Of a stretch of DNA of 64,000 bases, positions 1 through 11,480 are shown piece by piece. Below the pieces are notes generated by a model, which was given only the letters and a program-made list of their open reading frames with translations, had not been told where the DNA came from and searched no databases. The stretch is from contig JARZZO010000013.1 in the NCBI GenBank assembly GCA_030544215.1, forward strand, positions 28,565,229-28,629,228. Reading direction: 5' to 3'. The first letter of the stretch is position 1. The number at the start of each line of letters is the position of its first letter. This DNA is from Zantedeschia hybrid cultivar. Lineage: Eukaryota; Streptophyta; Magnoliopsida; Alismatales; Araceae. Made by a program: the position numbers and the translations under genes.

Positions 1-861
1 TTCAAGTTGCATGATCAGAATCTTCATTAGAATAGATACTACCTCTACTTGAGTTCTTATTATTTTCTATTATTTTTGTTTCTTGCAAGGTACAAAAGGA
101 GATAAAGATGAGAGAATCAACAAGAAAAAGGAATATGGATGATCCTCAAAGTCCAATAAGCATTCAAAGTAAGAACAAAGTCAAAAGAGCTCTTTTTCTT
201 CAGCCGGCTGAAGGAGAGGAATCGAGGACTCCAACATCTCCCAATTCCAAAACAGGTAGGCGATCAATCTTTTCTTTTGGAATTTTTTAGTTAAAAGTTT
301 ATGGCGATCACATTCACTTAGCCTCACTTTGTTTAGGGAATTAATTATTATGTGGGGCTCACAGACGGAATAATGTATACTAGAATAAGGGGTGTTTCTG
401 TTTGATAGTTTCGTGGGGTCCGCTGACGGAATAAGAAGAATAAGCAATTCTTGGGTCTAGGTTAGGATGGCTTATTCTCTGAATAGACTATTCTAAATCG
501 GTATAAGTCATTCCGCTTGTCAAAGCTAAATTAAGTTTATTCTCCCCTTATTCTCCCTTATTCTTCTCTTATTCTCCAATCAAAGTGGCGCTTAGTTTCT
601 TTTTAATGCTGCCGGAATAAGAAGAATAAGCAATTCTTGGGTCTAGGTTGGGATGGCTTATTCTCTGAATAGACTATTCTAGATCAGTATAAGTCATTCC
701 GCTTGTCAAAGCTAAATTAAGTTTATTCTCCCCTTATTCTCCCTTATTCTTCTCTTATTCTCCAATCAAAGTGGCGCTTAGTTTCTTTTTAATAAGTTTA
801 TTTGTCACATAAACAACATAATTTTTCGTGATAATCACACCCTAATTTTAGCACTCACAGG
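1..861 (+). repeat. LTR 3' portion of an old Tat-like retrotransposon
   Basis: This segment aligns by eye with the minus strand of the young Tat LTR (14725-16041). Shared landmarks are the CTTCAGCCGGCTGAAG block (here near 199) followed by a GATC-containing stretch, and the last 60 bases (about 802-861), which match the terminal part of the young LTR almost base for base and end in CA at 861. The LTR begins before the window. An insertion of roughly 450 bp, including a duplicated unit at 428-792, interrupts it. The + orientation implies that gag-pol of this element would have been on the + strand; most of it is missing from the window. Confidence 0.7.
428..792. repeat. 179-bp unit duplicated in tandem
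   Basis: Two nearly identical 179-bp copies lie at 428-606 and 614-792, separated by 7 bp. Each starts with GGAATAAGAAGAATAAG and ends just after a run of CTTATTCTCC-type repeats, so each unit can fold back on itself, as a MITE-like element would. The copies differ at only a few positions, so the duplication is much younger than the LTR around it. Confidence 0.85.
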
Positions 862-1820
862 GGTCTTGAATGACGTCGACCTTGGGCGACACGATTCAAG
901 ACAGAATCTCATTAAAGCATGCAATTAACATGTGTTTACATTGTTAGATAGTTTGGATAAATGCATGTTTGAAAACATATCGAGGACGATGATTTCTACA
1001 TGATCGGATCGCACTGTATTGCATTTTGTGCGATCGTGGACCTAGAGTGACAGTTGTTAGCGCTTAGGCACTTTGTGTCGATGTGGGAGTGACACGGTGC
1101 CGGTGTAGGAGTGACACGGTGCTAGTGTGGGAGTGGTAGGATGACGCCTAGAGAGAGGGTCACCTGGTGTACCCCGGGGTATAGTTAGTACCGGTGTGGG
1201 AGTGGTACATTCGGAGTGTCACTCGTGCTGGGGGAAGCATAACCACCTTGAGCCAGGTCAGGCCGGAGTAGTCAGCGCGCTATCCGAGGAGTTGCTATTT
1301 GGTCTCAGCGGGTCGGTGTTTTCCACGTTCGGCTGTGTGACTTGTGTGTTTAGCCGAGATGCTGGCTGTAGACTCCGTGGTAGAGTGGTTTCAGAGTTGT
1401 GTTTACTGTTTTATTTAAATTGCATTTATTCATGTTGTTGCACTTGTGGGTGCGTGAGTGGGTGGTGGGGATCGAAGGATCTCTACTGAGTATTTCGATG
1501 AGACTCACCCCCTGCGGTTTTCAAGTGAGGGTTCTAGGCAGACGTAGCGAGGAGGGTTTTGTCTCGAGTTGCGCGCCAGCAGCCATCGTTTCAGAGTATG
1601 TCTCGATGTAGTTATTATTTCTTTCAGGCCTGTACGCTTAATTACTTCTTCTTTTTTAATTGGAATATGTAATTATTTACTGAGTCAAGTTGAATTGTAA
1701 TTAGCTTAGTTTATCATTTATTTCCCAGACTTATCGAGATCCTGATTTGGCTCCAAATTTTAATGATTCGGTACCCATTTAGTAATCGGATCCCCGATTA
1801 TAGGGTAGCGGGTCGTTACA
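862..1820 (+). repeat. Unassigned repeat-like segment ending in an LTR-like terminus
   Basis: No gene is supported. Positions 1080-1215 contain imperfect repeats of a GTGGGAGTGACACGGTGC-like unit. The segment ends GGGTCGTTACA at 1820, which resembles the 3' end of some Ty3/gypsy LTRs, but I could not find a matching start or a target duplication. The short open frames here look like chance. Confidence 0.3.
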
Positions 1821-2051
1821 AGAGGAGGGTTGAGGGGAAAAGGCTCCATATCTAGCATTTTACCAAACCACATGGCCCTAACCTTGGTCTACTGGAAAGG
1901 GGGGAGTGCCTAGAAGGTTTCATGTACAAGCTCCCAAGATATTCTGCTCTTCATCATTCCTACATGTTGTAATTTACTTGTAAATAAACTCAGAATCACC
2001 AAAGGTTAATATAGGGTTTGATTATTAGAAATTCAAGTCTCGGAGAGTTTA

Positions 2052-2377
2052 GCATCCAATGAGTTGGATGCTTATTAGGTTAGGCGTCTAGGAGACTGGA
2101 CGTTTATCTTTAGGGTTTCAATTGGTCAATATTAAGGATCAGAGTTAGGCATCCAATAGGTTGGACACTTAACTGGTTAGACATCTAGGGGCATAGACAT
2201 TTTATTCTAAGTTAGTTTAGGCTTTCAGTCAATTAAACATCCAACATGATGGACGTTTATTGGTCTAGGCATCTAGGGAGTTGACGCGTAGTTGTTAGAG
2301 TTTTATTTTGGGTTTCAAGTATAAGGCGCAGAGCAAGGTGGACGCCTGATTAGTAACACATCCAATGGACTGGACGT
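2052..2377. repeat. Cluster of eight GCGTC-N10-GACGC dyad motifs (decayed)
   Basis: Cores start at 2052, 2084, 2149, 2181, 2237, 2269, 2326 and 2358. Each is a 5-bp half-site like GCATC, ACATC or GCGTC, then 10 unconserved bases, then a GACGT/GATGC-like half-site. The copy at 2269 has 9 spacer bases. Most changes from GCGTC/GACGC are CpG to TpG or CpA, as expected from decay of methylated DNA. Copies tend to come in close pairs. Confidence 0.85.
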
Positions 2378-2439
2378 GTTTGCATATTTTTGCCCGAGCA
2401 TGAGTTTTCTCCCTAACGTTTCAGTTAAATAGACAAAGG

Positions 2440-2790
2440 AAGGTTGTTAGGGCATACCTTCGGGTGCTTCTTGGCCTTCTTTTACGGTGGAGGCACCGCC
2501 ACCTCGATTTGTAGGATTCTTAGGGCCGGTTTCCCTCCCTCTTCTTCCTCATCACCTCCTTCCTCTACCTCGGGGTCAAACTCAAAATCAGAGTCACTCT
2601 GGATTGCCTCCAAGTCCTTCAGGATCTCCACTCCCTCCATAGCGTGGATCGGCTCTTCCTCGACCTCCTTGGGGGCGAGGAAGCCTCCTCATCACCAAGG
2701 GGATCTTCCTCGTTCACTCCTCCATGTGAATAGATGTGTGTGGAGTGAAACCAAGAAAAAGGAAGAAAGAGAGAGAGAGAAGTGAAGAGC
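2440..2790 (-). pseudogene. Glu-rich reading frame remnant, possibly the second PMD gene
   Basis: On the - strand, one frame between about 2700 and 2450 is rich in Glu, Asp, Ser and Pro. In composition and place (between the LTR and the first PMD relict, on the same strand as the latter) it recalls the acidic first exon of the PMD gene at 19462. There is no residue-level match I can defend, so this is positional inference. Confidence 0.2.
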
Positions 2791-2889
2791 TTACTAGAGG
2801 ATCCCCAACAGTGGTCGACGGAAGTGCAGGCATGGTGGTTGGTTTGAAATGAGGGCCCCTTTGTGTTTTTTGAGGTCTTGGAAAGTAAT

Positions 2890-3041
2890 GCATCCAGGGA
2901 GATGGACACTTGCTGAATAAGGCATCCATGAGGTTAGACGCTTTACTCATTATGAGCATATTTTATAATGTCTTGAATTTCAAAGTTAGGCGTCTACCCC
3001 ATTAGACGTTTCTTAATTTGGGCATCCAGTCGATTGGATGT
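2890..3041. repeat. Cluster of four dyad motifs (decayed)
   Basis: Cores start at 2890, 2922, 2990 and 3022, all with a 10-base spacer, again as two close pairs. They lie just past the C-terminal end of the PMD relict. Confidence 0.85.
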
Positions 3042-3090
3042 TTTATCAAAAAAATTCACACAAACTAGAAAAAGGAAAAGAAATTCCATC

Positions 3091-3991
3091 TTATTTCATC
3101 TTATTCAAGCAGATTATCCAACAAAAGATAGAAAGAAAATTTTGCATAGGCTCATAACTCATTTCAGTGGATCTTGGGAGCCAACTGCCCCTAAGAGGCC
3201 TCAGAAGCTCCAAGTGTCGTAAATATAAGTGGCAAAATTGCTTTGTCAATTCTGGCATTTCTTCATGTGTCTCGAGAATTTCGCAAGTTTTCCAAAAGAG
3301 CTGAATGGTGCGGACCTCCTCTTTATCCTCCTTAGAGCCCACTTGCCTTTTATTTATAGGTGGGTGGTGATAGAGCGTAAGAACCCAGTGCCGAGGAAGC
3401 CCAAGTTGTGGAAAACACCAGTGGGGATTGTAGACCATGATCTCTGAGTTACCAATCGAATGTAGGTCGATTTCAGTCGGACCTCTCCTTTTGATTAGGG
3501 CTGGCTTGAGGATGGAGGTAAGTAAGAAGTGTTCTTTTCTAATATAGTTGACATGAATCATTCAGTCTGTGGTAGTCCTCAGTTGCACTGAATGATTTCT
3601 CAGAATTTTATTGTAACCAATTTTATGTTGGATGGGGTATAGTGGGCTGCAGTTAAAGATGTTCGAGCTGGCGGGGTTGAGGATGTTTTCGAAGTCAAAT
3701 TTGAGATGAACTCCTAGGCAACACTCCAAGAGGACCATAGAACCATAAAGCTTTCCCTCAGTGCATGTAGGGGTCAGGCAACTATAGAGGTAAGCAAGAA
3801 CAGACATGGAGATGGAATGGCCAGACTTGAGGCCGATGATACTCCCTAACTGGGTTGTTTCAATAACGTTGTTTGTAGAAGGGAAGAACACAGCGCCACA
3901 TAAAAAAATGGAAAAGGCTCTCACAATTAGACTTCTCAATCAAGCGATTTTTCAAGGAGGTCTACTGGGCCAGCTCTTCAAGATTGATTCC
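3091..3991 (-). pseudogene. Relict plant mobile domain gene, C-terminal part
   Basis: Translations on the - strand match the product of the PMD gene at 17410-18762 in order: an FFPS..N segment against FFPALDN, then SISMSVLAYLYS against SISTALLAYLYS, then GVHLKFDFEN against ELHFKFEHS, then VYNPHWCFPQLGL against LYNPHRCLTQLSL, and INKRQVGSKED against IKKRDLKSNED. The reading is broken into at least two frames (about 3939-3562 and 3561-3091). The N-terminal part continues at 6200-5541, beyond a solo LTR. It lies antisense to its host retroelement, as in the young copy. It cannot be functional. Confidence 0.75.
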
Positions 3992-5540
3992 TGTTAATCT
4001 TAGGTGGCCTACAAGCCAATATGACTTTGTAATCTCGTTCATTAATATAATGGCATAATATTCATTATGTGTAAATCGTACTAATTATCGTCTCATAATG
4101 AAGTCTGTGAATATGTGCGATAGTGATCATATTATGATGAGATCATACTAGTGAGACTAATCACTTAAACACACATATTCTTAATCATTCTTAGTCATAG
4201 GATATCCGAGAAGAACATCGGATATCCGGTTAGACTAGTACAGATTACTCATGCTCATAAGAGAGGGTGACTGATCTCATAGTCACTTGTGTGGAGACAC
4301 TAAGGTGAATCTGTAGGTGCTCACTATAGAAGGAGTTCACTGAACTGATTCGACTGAATCGCTGGATGGTGTTGTACCTCACTGTCAACTAGCTTGATTC
4401 TATTGTCGCAGTTGCGTGGATGGTCCTCAGACTTGAGACATCAAGGACACCTTGTCTGTGGACTTCTGTGCTTTGACCTTGGTTTATGAATCTCTAACCA
4501 CGGGATTCTAAACGGCTAAGGATCGGGTACAGCGGAATACCGTTGAAGGGAATTGAGTGTCAATAAGGAATCATTCGCTCTCGGTACTTAGAGAGAGAAT
4601 GCTCTAGGAAGGATGCACGGAAGTCCCTGGCCAGGGCGGACAATAATATCGGGAAAAGAGTTTTCCGACATTATTCAGCAGCATCCAATCCAAGTGAGTT
4701 GACCGATTAGGGTTTGACAGTACACCATACCCTGAGTTGACTCGAGAGCATTGTACGAATGAAGGATTATATCCACGTGGTAACTGTCGGTGGAAAGGTT
4801 CTAAGAGTGGGTTACTTAACCCCGATACCTTCCGGGTTCACGCGGTGTTGCTTGGCATCCAACATGATCGGAGGCCCGACCGAATTTGATGTGCGACATT
4901 GATTCGGTTGATTGATTAATTAATATGAGTTATTAATTGATTAATCAGGCCAATGAGGAGTCACTAGACTTATTGGGCCATTAACCGGACTGGTTATTGG
5001 GCTTAGAGGGTCACACGTAAAAGATTCTCAAGGCGATGGATAAATAAGTAGGTTTTATATAAACCGAGATTTTTTATGAAAAACTGTGCGGTTAGTATAA
5101 AATATAGCGAATGGGCTAAGCAGGCCAAGCTGCTGCTAACCCTAGCCGCCTCCTCCTATCTTCCTCTCTCTCTCTGGCATCCCAGACAAGTCCGGATCCC
5201 CGGATCTGCTCTACCGCTTCTCCGACTCCCGTTCGACGGGAAATCGTCCGCGCGTTGCGGCGAACGGCGGAGACTTCGTAGGCTACGAAGAATAAGGAAC
5301 GTGAGGATATCCATCGCGAGGAGGATCGCGTGGACTCCGCTAAAGGCCGGGCGCTTACGCGGCTTGCGGTGTCACACCGACAGAACCGAACGGTTGCGGA
5401 TTCGAATCTGCACGCGGGAAGAATCCGATTATCCGATAATCTGATTTTTAGTATTATTCGAAACGGGAAACGGATCGCATAATTTTTCTATGATTTATTC
5501 TGTTGCGTTCGCGATCCGGAGAAACGCCGAGAACCCAACA
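3992..5540 (+). mobile_element. Solo LTR of the copia family (TSD ATTCC)
   Basis: This 1549-bp unit begins TGTTAATCTTAGG and ends CCCAACA. It is the reverse complement of the copia LTRs at 41547-43099 and 13969-35323, seen in the shared TAGGTGGCCTACAAGCCAAT start, the TTTTATATAAACC TATA-like box near 5053 and the final GAACCCAACA. The 5-bp sequence ATTCC is directly repeated at 3987-3991 and 5541-5545. No internal sequence is left, so the copy lost its body by LTR-LTR recombination. It sits inside the relict PMD gene. Confidence 0.92.
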
Positions 5541-6200
5541 ATTCCTTCATAGTCGATTACCTTAGCTCAGATGGTAAGATTAATGATAAAATTTGACAGG
5601 ATATGATCAGGAAAAGGAGGAATCATGGTATGGGCTATATCATCTTCCTTACCTTTGTGGTAGGAATTCAAGTCAAGAAACAATTCTACTTCCTCCAGCA
5701 ACACTGTGGCTTCCCAAGAGTTTGAAAATGAAGGTGTTAGTATGGGGATACCACAATTCTATGAGTGTGCCAATACCCTCCCAGTAGAACTTGATCTTCT
5801 CCATATTCTTAAGTAAAACTAATGCATTCTCCATATACCATTCTCTCAAAATCTCACGCATCTCAAGGTCGATGTGTTCCACTAGATCCTTCATCTATGG
5901 CTGCTTGCCATATCTCCTTGGACCAGGGAAATGTAGGAATTCTGAAAGAGAAAAGCAAAGAAGAAAAGAGGCGGTGCATGAGAGGAAGGCTTAAATGCAT
6001 AAAGCATAATTGAAGAAATTAGGGTTTGAACATACCTTGTTGGCCCTCCTATAAGTAGTGAGATGTCTAGGGATGTCTGCTATGCTCGTGAAAGGCACGT
6101 AGAACTTCCGGGGTTGCTTGAAACGAGGTAGGAGCCGAATTCCGTCCCATTCTTTCTTTTCATCCTCTCCACCTATCTCCATGTTGAAGGAGCACCTCAT
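5541..6200 (-). pseudogene. Relict plant mobile domain gene, N-terminal part
   Basis: This is the other half of the broken gene at 3091-3991. On the - strand, 6200-5991 encodes RFKQPRKFYVPFTSI, against GPRKFTSLPWIRKL in the gene at 17410. Positions 5894-5673 encode GIGTLIELWYPHTNTFIF, against AMGALIEWWHPQTHTFFF, the hallmark W-H/Y-P-T-TF segment of the plant mobile domain (PF10536-type). Frames are interrupted and no complete start-to-stop reading survives. Confidence 0.75.
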
Positions 6201-7463
6201 AGTGACGATCTAGGGATAATTCATGTTTTGGGTTGTGTTTAGAGGTCTAGGGTCGTATAGATAGGGTCTATAGAGCTACAATCGACCTACAAGACGATCT
6301 AGAAATTGGATAAGGATTGGGAGGAGGCCCTCGCCATTTTCGTGAAGGAATCCTGAGTTCTGGGTCTCGAATGTAGAAACGTCCAATTGAGTGGACGTTT
6401 TATTCAGCGGGCATCCAGGGTCCTGGACATTTTACTCTATATCTTATTTTTGGATTTTTTAGAATTTTAGGGTTAGGTGTCTGCCCAGATTGATGTTTTA
6501 TTTATAAGGCGTCTAGTTCTCGGGACGTTTTTTCTCTTTGTGATATTAATTAGGTTCTTTGAGTTTTAGAATTGTTTAGATATTGTTGTTTTGAGCCTTT
6601 GGTGATTTTTAGGTCTTGTCAACAATGGTGAATGTTTGATGATTATTTTGTTGTCATTACTGATGTTTGTTTGAGTGTTTTAGAGTCAAAACCCTATAAA
6701 ACTTAGAAAATCAAAAAATACAAAAAAAATGGCTGCATGACAGGTAAGTTAGGTCGTTATGACTATTTTAAACTAAAAACGATGGATCATTCTAGGTGAT
6801 CCAAATGCATAGAAGAAAAGGCACGATGTCGTCTTGACTATGTGGTTGGCTCATCAAGATTGCTTTTTGACCCGACTTCAAATAGACATAACAATATTAT
6901 CCCCGGAATATTTTGTATTTTTTTATTTTAGCCCAGAGTGGATCATGTAGGATTTTGAATTACATGTTGCATGAAAATCTATTCTACTTTTGGAAGTGGT
7001 TGATCATTGTCCCATACATTTGATTGAGCAATATTTCATTCATGTTTCTGAACAATTGAATGCTTGATGGCTTTAAGTCAATTTTGGAATTGTGATTTCG
7101 TTTGGCTTGGTAGCCCATCCCTTCTTTTCTCATCCTTTTCAGTTAATTTTCACCTACTAACTGTGAAGACCATGAACGATGAGTCTGCGACCATCCGAAC
7201 TAGGCAAAACCTTTAATACGGTAATTAGGAGTAGGAGTAGTTGTAGTGGTCAAAGTGAGTCTTATTTTCATGATTGATTTAGAGTTGTTAGGTATAATTT
7301 ATGGAAGATTCTTTATTGGATGATATCTCCAAGTATTATCTTTTAGGGCCTTGGCACCTATTTCTCAATTCATTTCGCTTCACCGTCATTCCACCAATAT
7401 GTTCCATATCATTCCATCCTTGCTTCACTTCCTTATGAAATACATGCCAAGGAGGGGGCAATC
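6201..7463 (+). other. 3' untranslated part of the old Tat-like element, with purine tract
   Basis: No gene. The TTTTAGCCCAG..TCATGTAGGA stretch at about 6935-6965 matches the minus strand of 16535-16570 in the young element. Positions 7405-7463 match the sequence bordering the young 3' LTR (CTTCCTT..TGCCAAGG). The purine-rich run AAGGAGGGGGCAA just before 7464 is the expected polypurine tract. Dyad motifs are listed separately. Confidence 0.55.
6379..6528. repeat. Cluster of four dyad motifs (decayed)
   Basis: Cores start at 6379, 6411, 6477 and 6509, all with a 10-base spacer. They lie upstream of the relict PMD gene (read on the - strand), matching the place of the 17101/17137 pair in front of the young gene. 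Confidence 0.85.
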
Positions 7464-8100
7464 TGTAGATATGCACTTTCGACATCATTTTAGGTATATT
7501 TCTCATGTTTTCAATACTAATGTCTCACCTTGATTATTATTTTTAGATTTCTTATGGATTTTCATGAATTTTTTATTCAAAAGATTAAAACATCCGGAGT
7601 GTTGGACGTTTTATTCATCGGACATCTAAGGATTTGGACGTTTTTATCTATTTTCTAAGAATTAAGGTTTTCTGCATTTTTGACGTTGTGCATCTTATGG
7701 GTCGGATGCCCGTTGAGGTAGGTGTCTAGCCGACTAGACGTTTTATCAGTATTTATATAAAAGTTGATTATTCTCCGAGAATTTACCTCATGGATGATTT
7801 AAATCCCCTCAAAATAGCTCATATTTAGCTCCAGAAGGTTCCAACCTCTAGGGGATAATTATCGACGATTTTGGCACATTTTTTTATCCGATTTCACCAC
7901 GTTTTAACTTTTTCTCTTGGATTTATCAAGCCATTTTAGGAATTATTAGCAACCTCTATTTAAATATTATTTTAGAAGGAGAGACAACCCAATGCGCCCC
8001 AAGGCTGTTGGCATCCACCTCCATCATTGGAAGAGTCTTGGAGAAAGAGGAGAATGTCCACGAGCTGAACCTTTCTCCCTCCCGACATCGCGCTTTACCT
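7464..8100 (+). repeat. Start of the 3' LTR of the old Tat-like element
   Basis: The sequence TGTAGATATGC..TCGACATCATTTTAGGTA matches the start of the young LTR read on its sense (minus) strand, with the LTR start at 7464 directly after a purine tract. Four dyad motifs (cores at 7590, 7622, 7690, 7722) sit 126-278 bp inside, close to where they lie in the young LTR. I lose the match after about 7750, so the end is uncertain and the LTR is probably truncated. Confidence 0.55.
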
Positions 8101-11029
8101 AATCTCTCCCTTTCTTTTCTTTACTTTCATTTTTTTTTTTTTTGCTTTATTTTGATCATTTCCAGCATCATGGCATCATTTAGAATAGGGTTTATTCCAC
8201 ATTTTGCACACATGCATGCATAAAATCGATCCATTTTCACCTTTTCAAAAAGGGGTTTAAAAAACAAAACATTCCCCAGGTCGATCCTAGTCCATTTGCG
8301 ATTTTCTATGTTATTCAGAACAAGAAATACTTCATATCTTCTTCCATATTCTATGTTATTCAGAACAAGAAATACTACCTATCTTTTAATTCAGCAGGGA
8401 AAAATAAAATTGTTGTTTAAATATTTACACGGAAAGCGTGCATATATCATCATCCATATCCTTATTCTACCGAGAAAGTATAAACTGAAATAAGTAAAAT
8501 GCACAACTGGATCCCTATAATTCCGTGTTAGTGGTTGACAAAGCATAACATGGCCACATGATACTCTAAAGATCTGCACAACACGCAAACGTGCGTAGCA
8601 CAGCTCACCAACCCAGAAATCTGAGGCAGCTTAAGCCTGGCATGTGCTGGAGACCATGGTTTGTCATTTGGAAAAATGTGGTGGTTGGGATGTTCCGTGG
8701 ATTGCTGGGTCTATTGGCAACAAAATGATAATTGTGGGTTGCCTGGTTTGAATGAGTTCAATGGATTCTGCAATTTTCCTTCTGGTGATACAATATTTAT
8801 TTTGTTTTTTTATTGTGACAGGTGACAAACATGACAAGGCTTACATTTAACCTTGATAGTTTCTTATTTATACATATATATATATATATATGTGTGTGTG
8901 GGGGGGGGGGGGGAGGGGGGGGGATATTTAAGCTGTACGGCAGTCAAATATTTATATGTCATATCAATTTTGATTTTTCCTTTTTTTTTACATTTTTGCC
9001 TTCATGGAGAGTTTTTTTTTTCCATTTGCACATACAAGGAATGTGTGGTAAAGATTGGGATGTGGCAATGGATGTGCCATGGGACAAGAAAGAACAAGAT
9101 TGAAAACAAATGTGTGCTTGAAGATTTAGGTGTAACCTTAATTGATATCAAGGTTAAAACTGTGTCCAAGTTTAAATATATTAGAAGGTACATCAAATTC
9201 AAATGAAAAATAAACAAGAATTTTGAGAATGACCTCAAATTAGATGATTTGATATGGTAAGAAAGAACTTGGCTTTCTTTGGTTTACCCTCAAATATGAC
9301 ATCAAATAGGTTGAAGTAGCAAGGGATGATTTAAGTAAATAGTAAGCACGAAGATGATGAAGAACAACTACACTCTATTTCTACTCTCTTCATTTAAGAC
9401 AAAAGAATGAAGATGCTATCTCGCGAGCATTAATATCTAATTATCACCAAATTACATCAAAAATCATGTCTCATTCTAAAAATGTTTATAGAAGATGCTT
9501 ATCAATACATAGGTGAATATAACATATGCCACTTATAGTGAACTTTGTAATCTAGGGAGATTGCGTAACATAAAGGGAAAAGTTGTAGTTCCAAACAAAT
9601 TTCTGTGAATAAGAAAATAACTTATATAAGTCAGGAAAATATATACTTCCTTATGAAATGGTGAAATTTGGGGCTAATTATACAGTCTAGTGACATGGGA
9701 TAATTAACTTAAGAGGAAATTATGTAGTCTAGTGCAATTGAGGCAAAATGTCTACTTGTAATTAAATCATGTGATCAAGAAATAAAACTTGTAATTTATC
9801 AACTTGTGTCTATGTCAAAATGTGCAGCCCATCTATCTAATTTGGGAACTGAATGCATATATTTGAACGGCAAGAGGTGAATGAAAATTTGAAAACGTGT
9901 TAAAGTTAGATACAATTTTCTAATATCTTAATTCCTTTTGGTTAAAGAACAAGAAAAGGAGAAGATGGGTGCTCAACTCTATAGGTAGCCTTTCCCCAAG
10001 TCCAGCCAGTTGCCCAAATGAGGACCATACCTAACATCCGATCTGTTTAGATTATGATAATCTTGGATTTGGATATTAACTATTTAGTCAACTATTTAAT
10101 TTGATTCATGTAGTCATGAAATCAAATCTATTTATCAATTACATTGGAATTTAAAATAAAGAAATCCTTTTCTAGACCCATTTGAAATTTAAAGCCAAAG
10201 GAATAGAAAATAGAATTAAAACTCTACTCACTTTTTTACTCCAAACTTTATTAAGTTTGTTACATATCACATTATTCTCATTTTAAGTGTAGATCTATTT
10301 GAATTTGCATCACTTACAGTCCCATTTTCCACAATGAATGCAACATCATCCTTTTCTATATTGTTTCCAACAAATCTACAAGGTCTAATAGGATCTGAGT
10401 CCAGATCCACCAATGCGCAGATCCAGTTTAAGAGGCATAACCCTAGATCTAGATAGAAATGGGTTTTGTGTTTTGAATTCTGTTAGACCCAATGATCTGC
10501 ACTTGATCATAAGAAAAAAAAAATGAAGCATTTACTAGAGTCTATGTGCTTTCTTGGCAACTTCTTGAGCTGTACATGCCCAAGTCACTTGGAACCTTGC
10601 TGCCCTTTGATTCCTTAGCTTCAAGTAGTTGAAGCAAGCAAACCCCTTATGGGAGAACATCTCAAGGAGGCTCTAGCTGGTGGTTCCCAAGGGGAGGTTG
10701 TGACTGAAGGCCTTTTTGTGGGTGACAGCATAGTCAATTGTGCAATAGATCTAGCAATGAGGTTAAACTCGAAAATGATAGTTTTGTACACTTTCAAAGG
10801 AAGTTTAAAGAGCAAGAGGGGGCATGGTCATTAGACTCTAGGTGGGGGATCTCTGGATGGTGCTTTTGTTTTTTGCTTCTTTTCTTGCTCTTCTTTCTCT
10901 TCTTCTCAGACGTGAGGGCATTGCATCTGAAATTAGGGTTTTAGGAATCCATACATGTCCCAATTGTCATCAAGGGAGTAGCATGCTTTAGAAGTATGTG
11001 GACATCTTCCTTGCCTCCTATTGTTTCAT
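8101..11029. other. No supported gene; simple repeats only
   Basis: The open frames here are short and show no recognisable domain. A 45-bp direct repeat lies at about 8306-8395 (CTATGTTATTCAGAACAAGA twice). A TA/TG/poly-G run is at 8873-8923. Positions 9200-10500 are AT-rich without visible structure. A 60-codon open stretch at 10622-10815 (+) is not assigned. Confidence 0.5.
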
Positions 11030-11480
11030 ACAATAGAAAAGGTTTTTAACGGTAGTTTTTTTTTTTACTTTTAAAGGCGATTATAATAGCCGCTATAACT
11101 TTATTGGCGATTCATCAATTGCCATTACATCTAGTGTCACTAAAGGTTTTCGCGGCGTTGGTAAAGGGTGCATCAATTGTTGCCAAAAATGAATATTTTT
11201 GCGGCCATTACTAGCGGCAATTTGAAATGCCACGATTTTTCACTTTGCACTATTCTCTTATTCTTTGTAGTGACATTTATAAATGCCGCAAAAAAAAAAA
11301 AAAGAATCAACAAAATTTTACTTATAGCGGCAATTATAATCATCACTAAATAAATATGAAACAATCATTTTATATTTGAATATTTTATTTTTGCGGCAAT
11401 TATAATTGCCACCACATGTGTACCTAAGATTATAAACAATCGCCACTAAATATCATCACTAAGATATAAGAAACATTATT
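11030..11480. repeat. CACTA-like subterminal palindromes
   Basis: Several GGCAATT / AATTGCC half-sites occur here, including the perfect 16-bp palindrome GGCAATTATAATTGCC at about 11395, plus GGCGATTATAATAGCC near 11078. TTCTTTGTAGTG ends near 11274; its complement starts CACTACAAAGAA, the form of an En/Spm (CACTA) terminus. Similar half-sites recur at 43440-43570. I cannot define both ends or a target duplication. Confidence 0.35.

Noticed and set aside
829..1820. Possible complete solo LTR from TGATAATCACACCC to GGGTCGTTACA
   Set aside because: The first 33 bases align better with the end of the Tat-like LTR, and no target duplication flanks 829-1820.
2052..2377. Dyad cluster as a CRISPR-like array
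   Set aside because: Half-sites are only 5 bp, the distance between copies varies from 31 to 88 bp, and the organism is a plant; the likeness is superficial.
5076..5444. 122-codon frame in the solo LTR, with partial counterparts in the other copia LTRs
   Set aside because: Only the first 20 or so residues agree between LTR copies; after that the frames diverge through indels, so it is leader sequence and not a gene.
10622..10815. Open stretch faintly like the C-terminal part of a plastid pyruvate kinase
   Set aside because: The likeness is a few residues around NCAIDLAMRLN and VLYT, a stop lies just upstream, and no splice sites or neighbouring exons support it.
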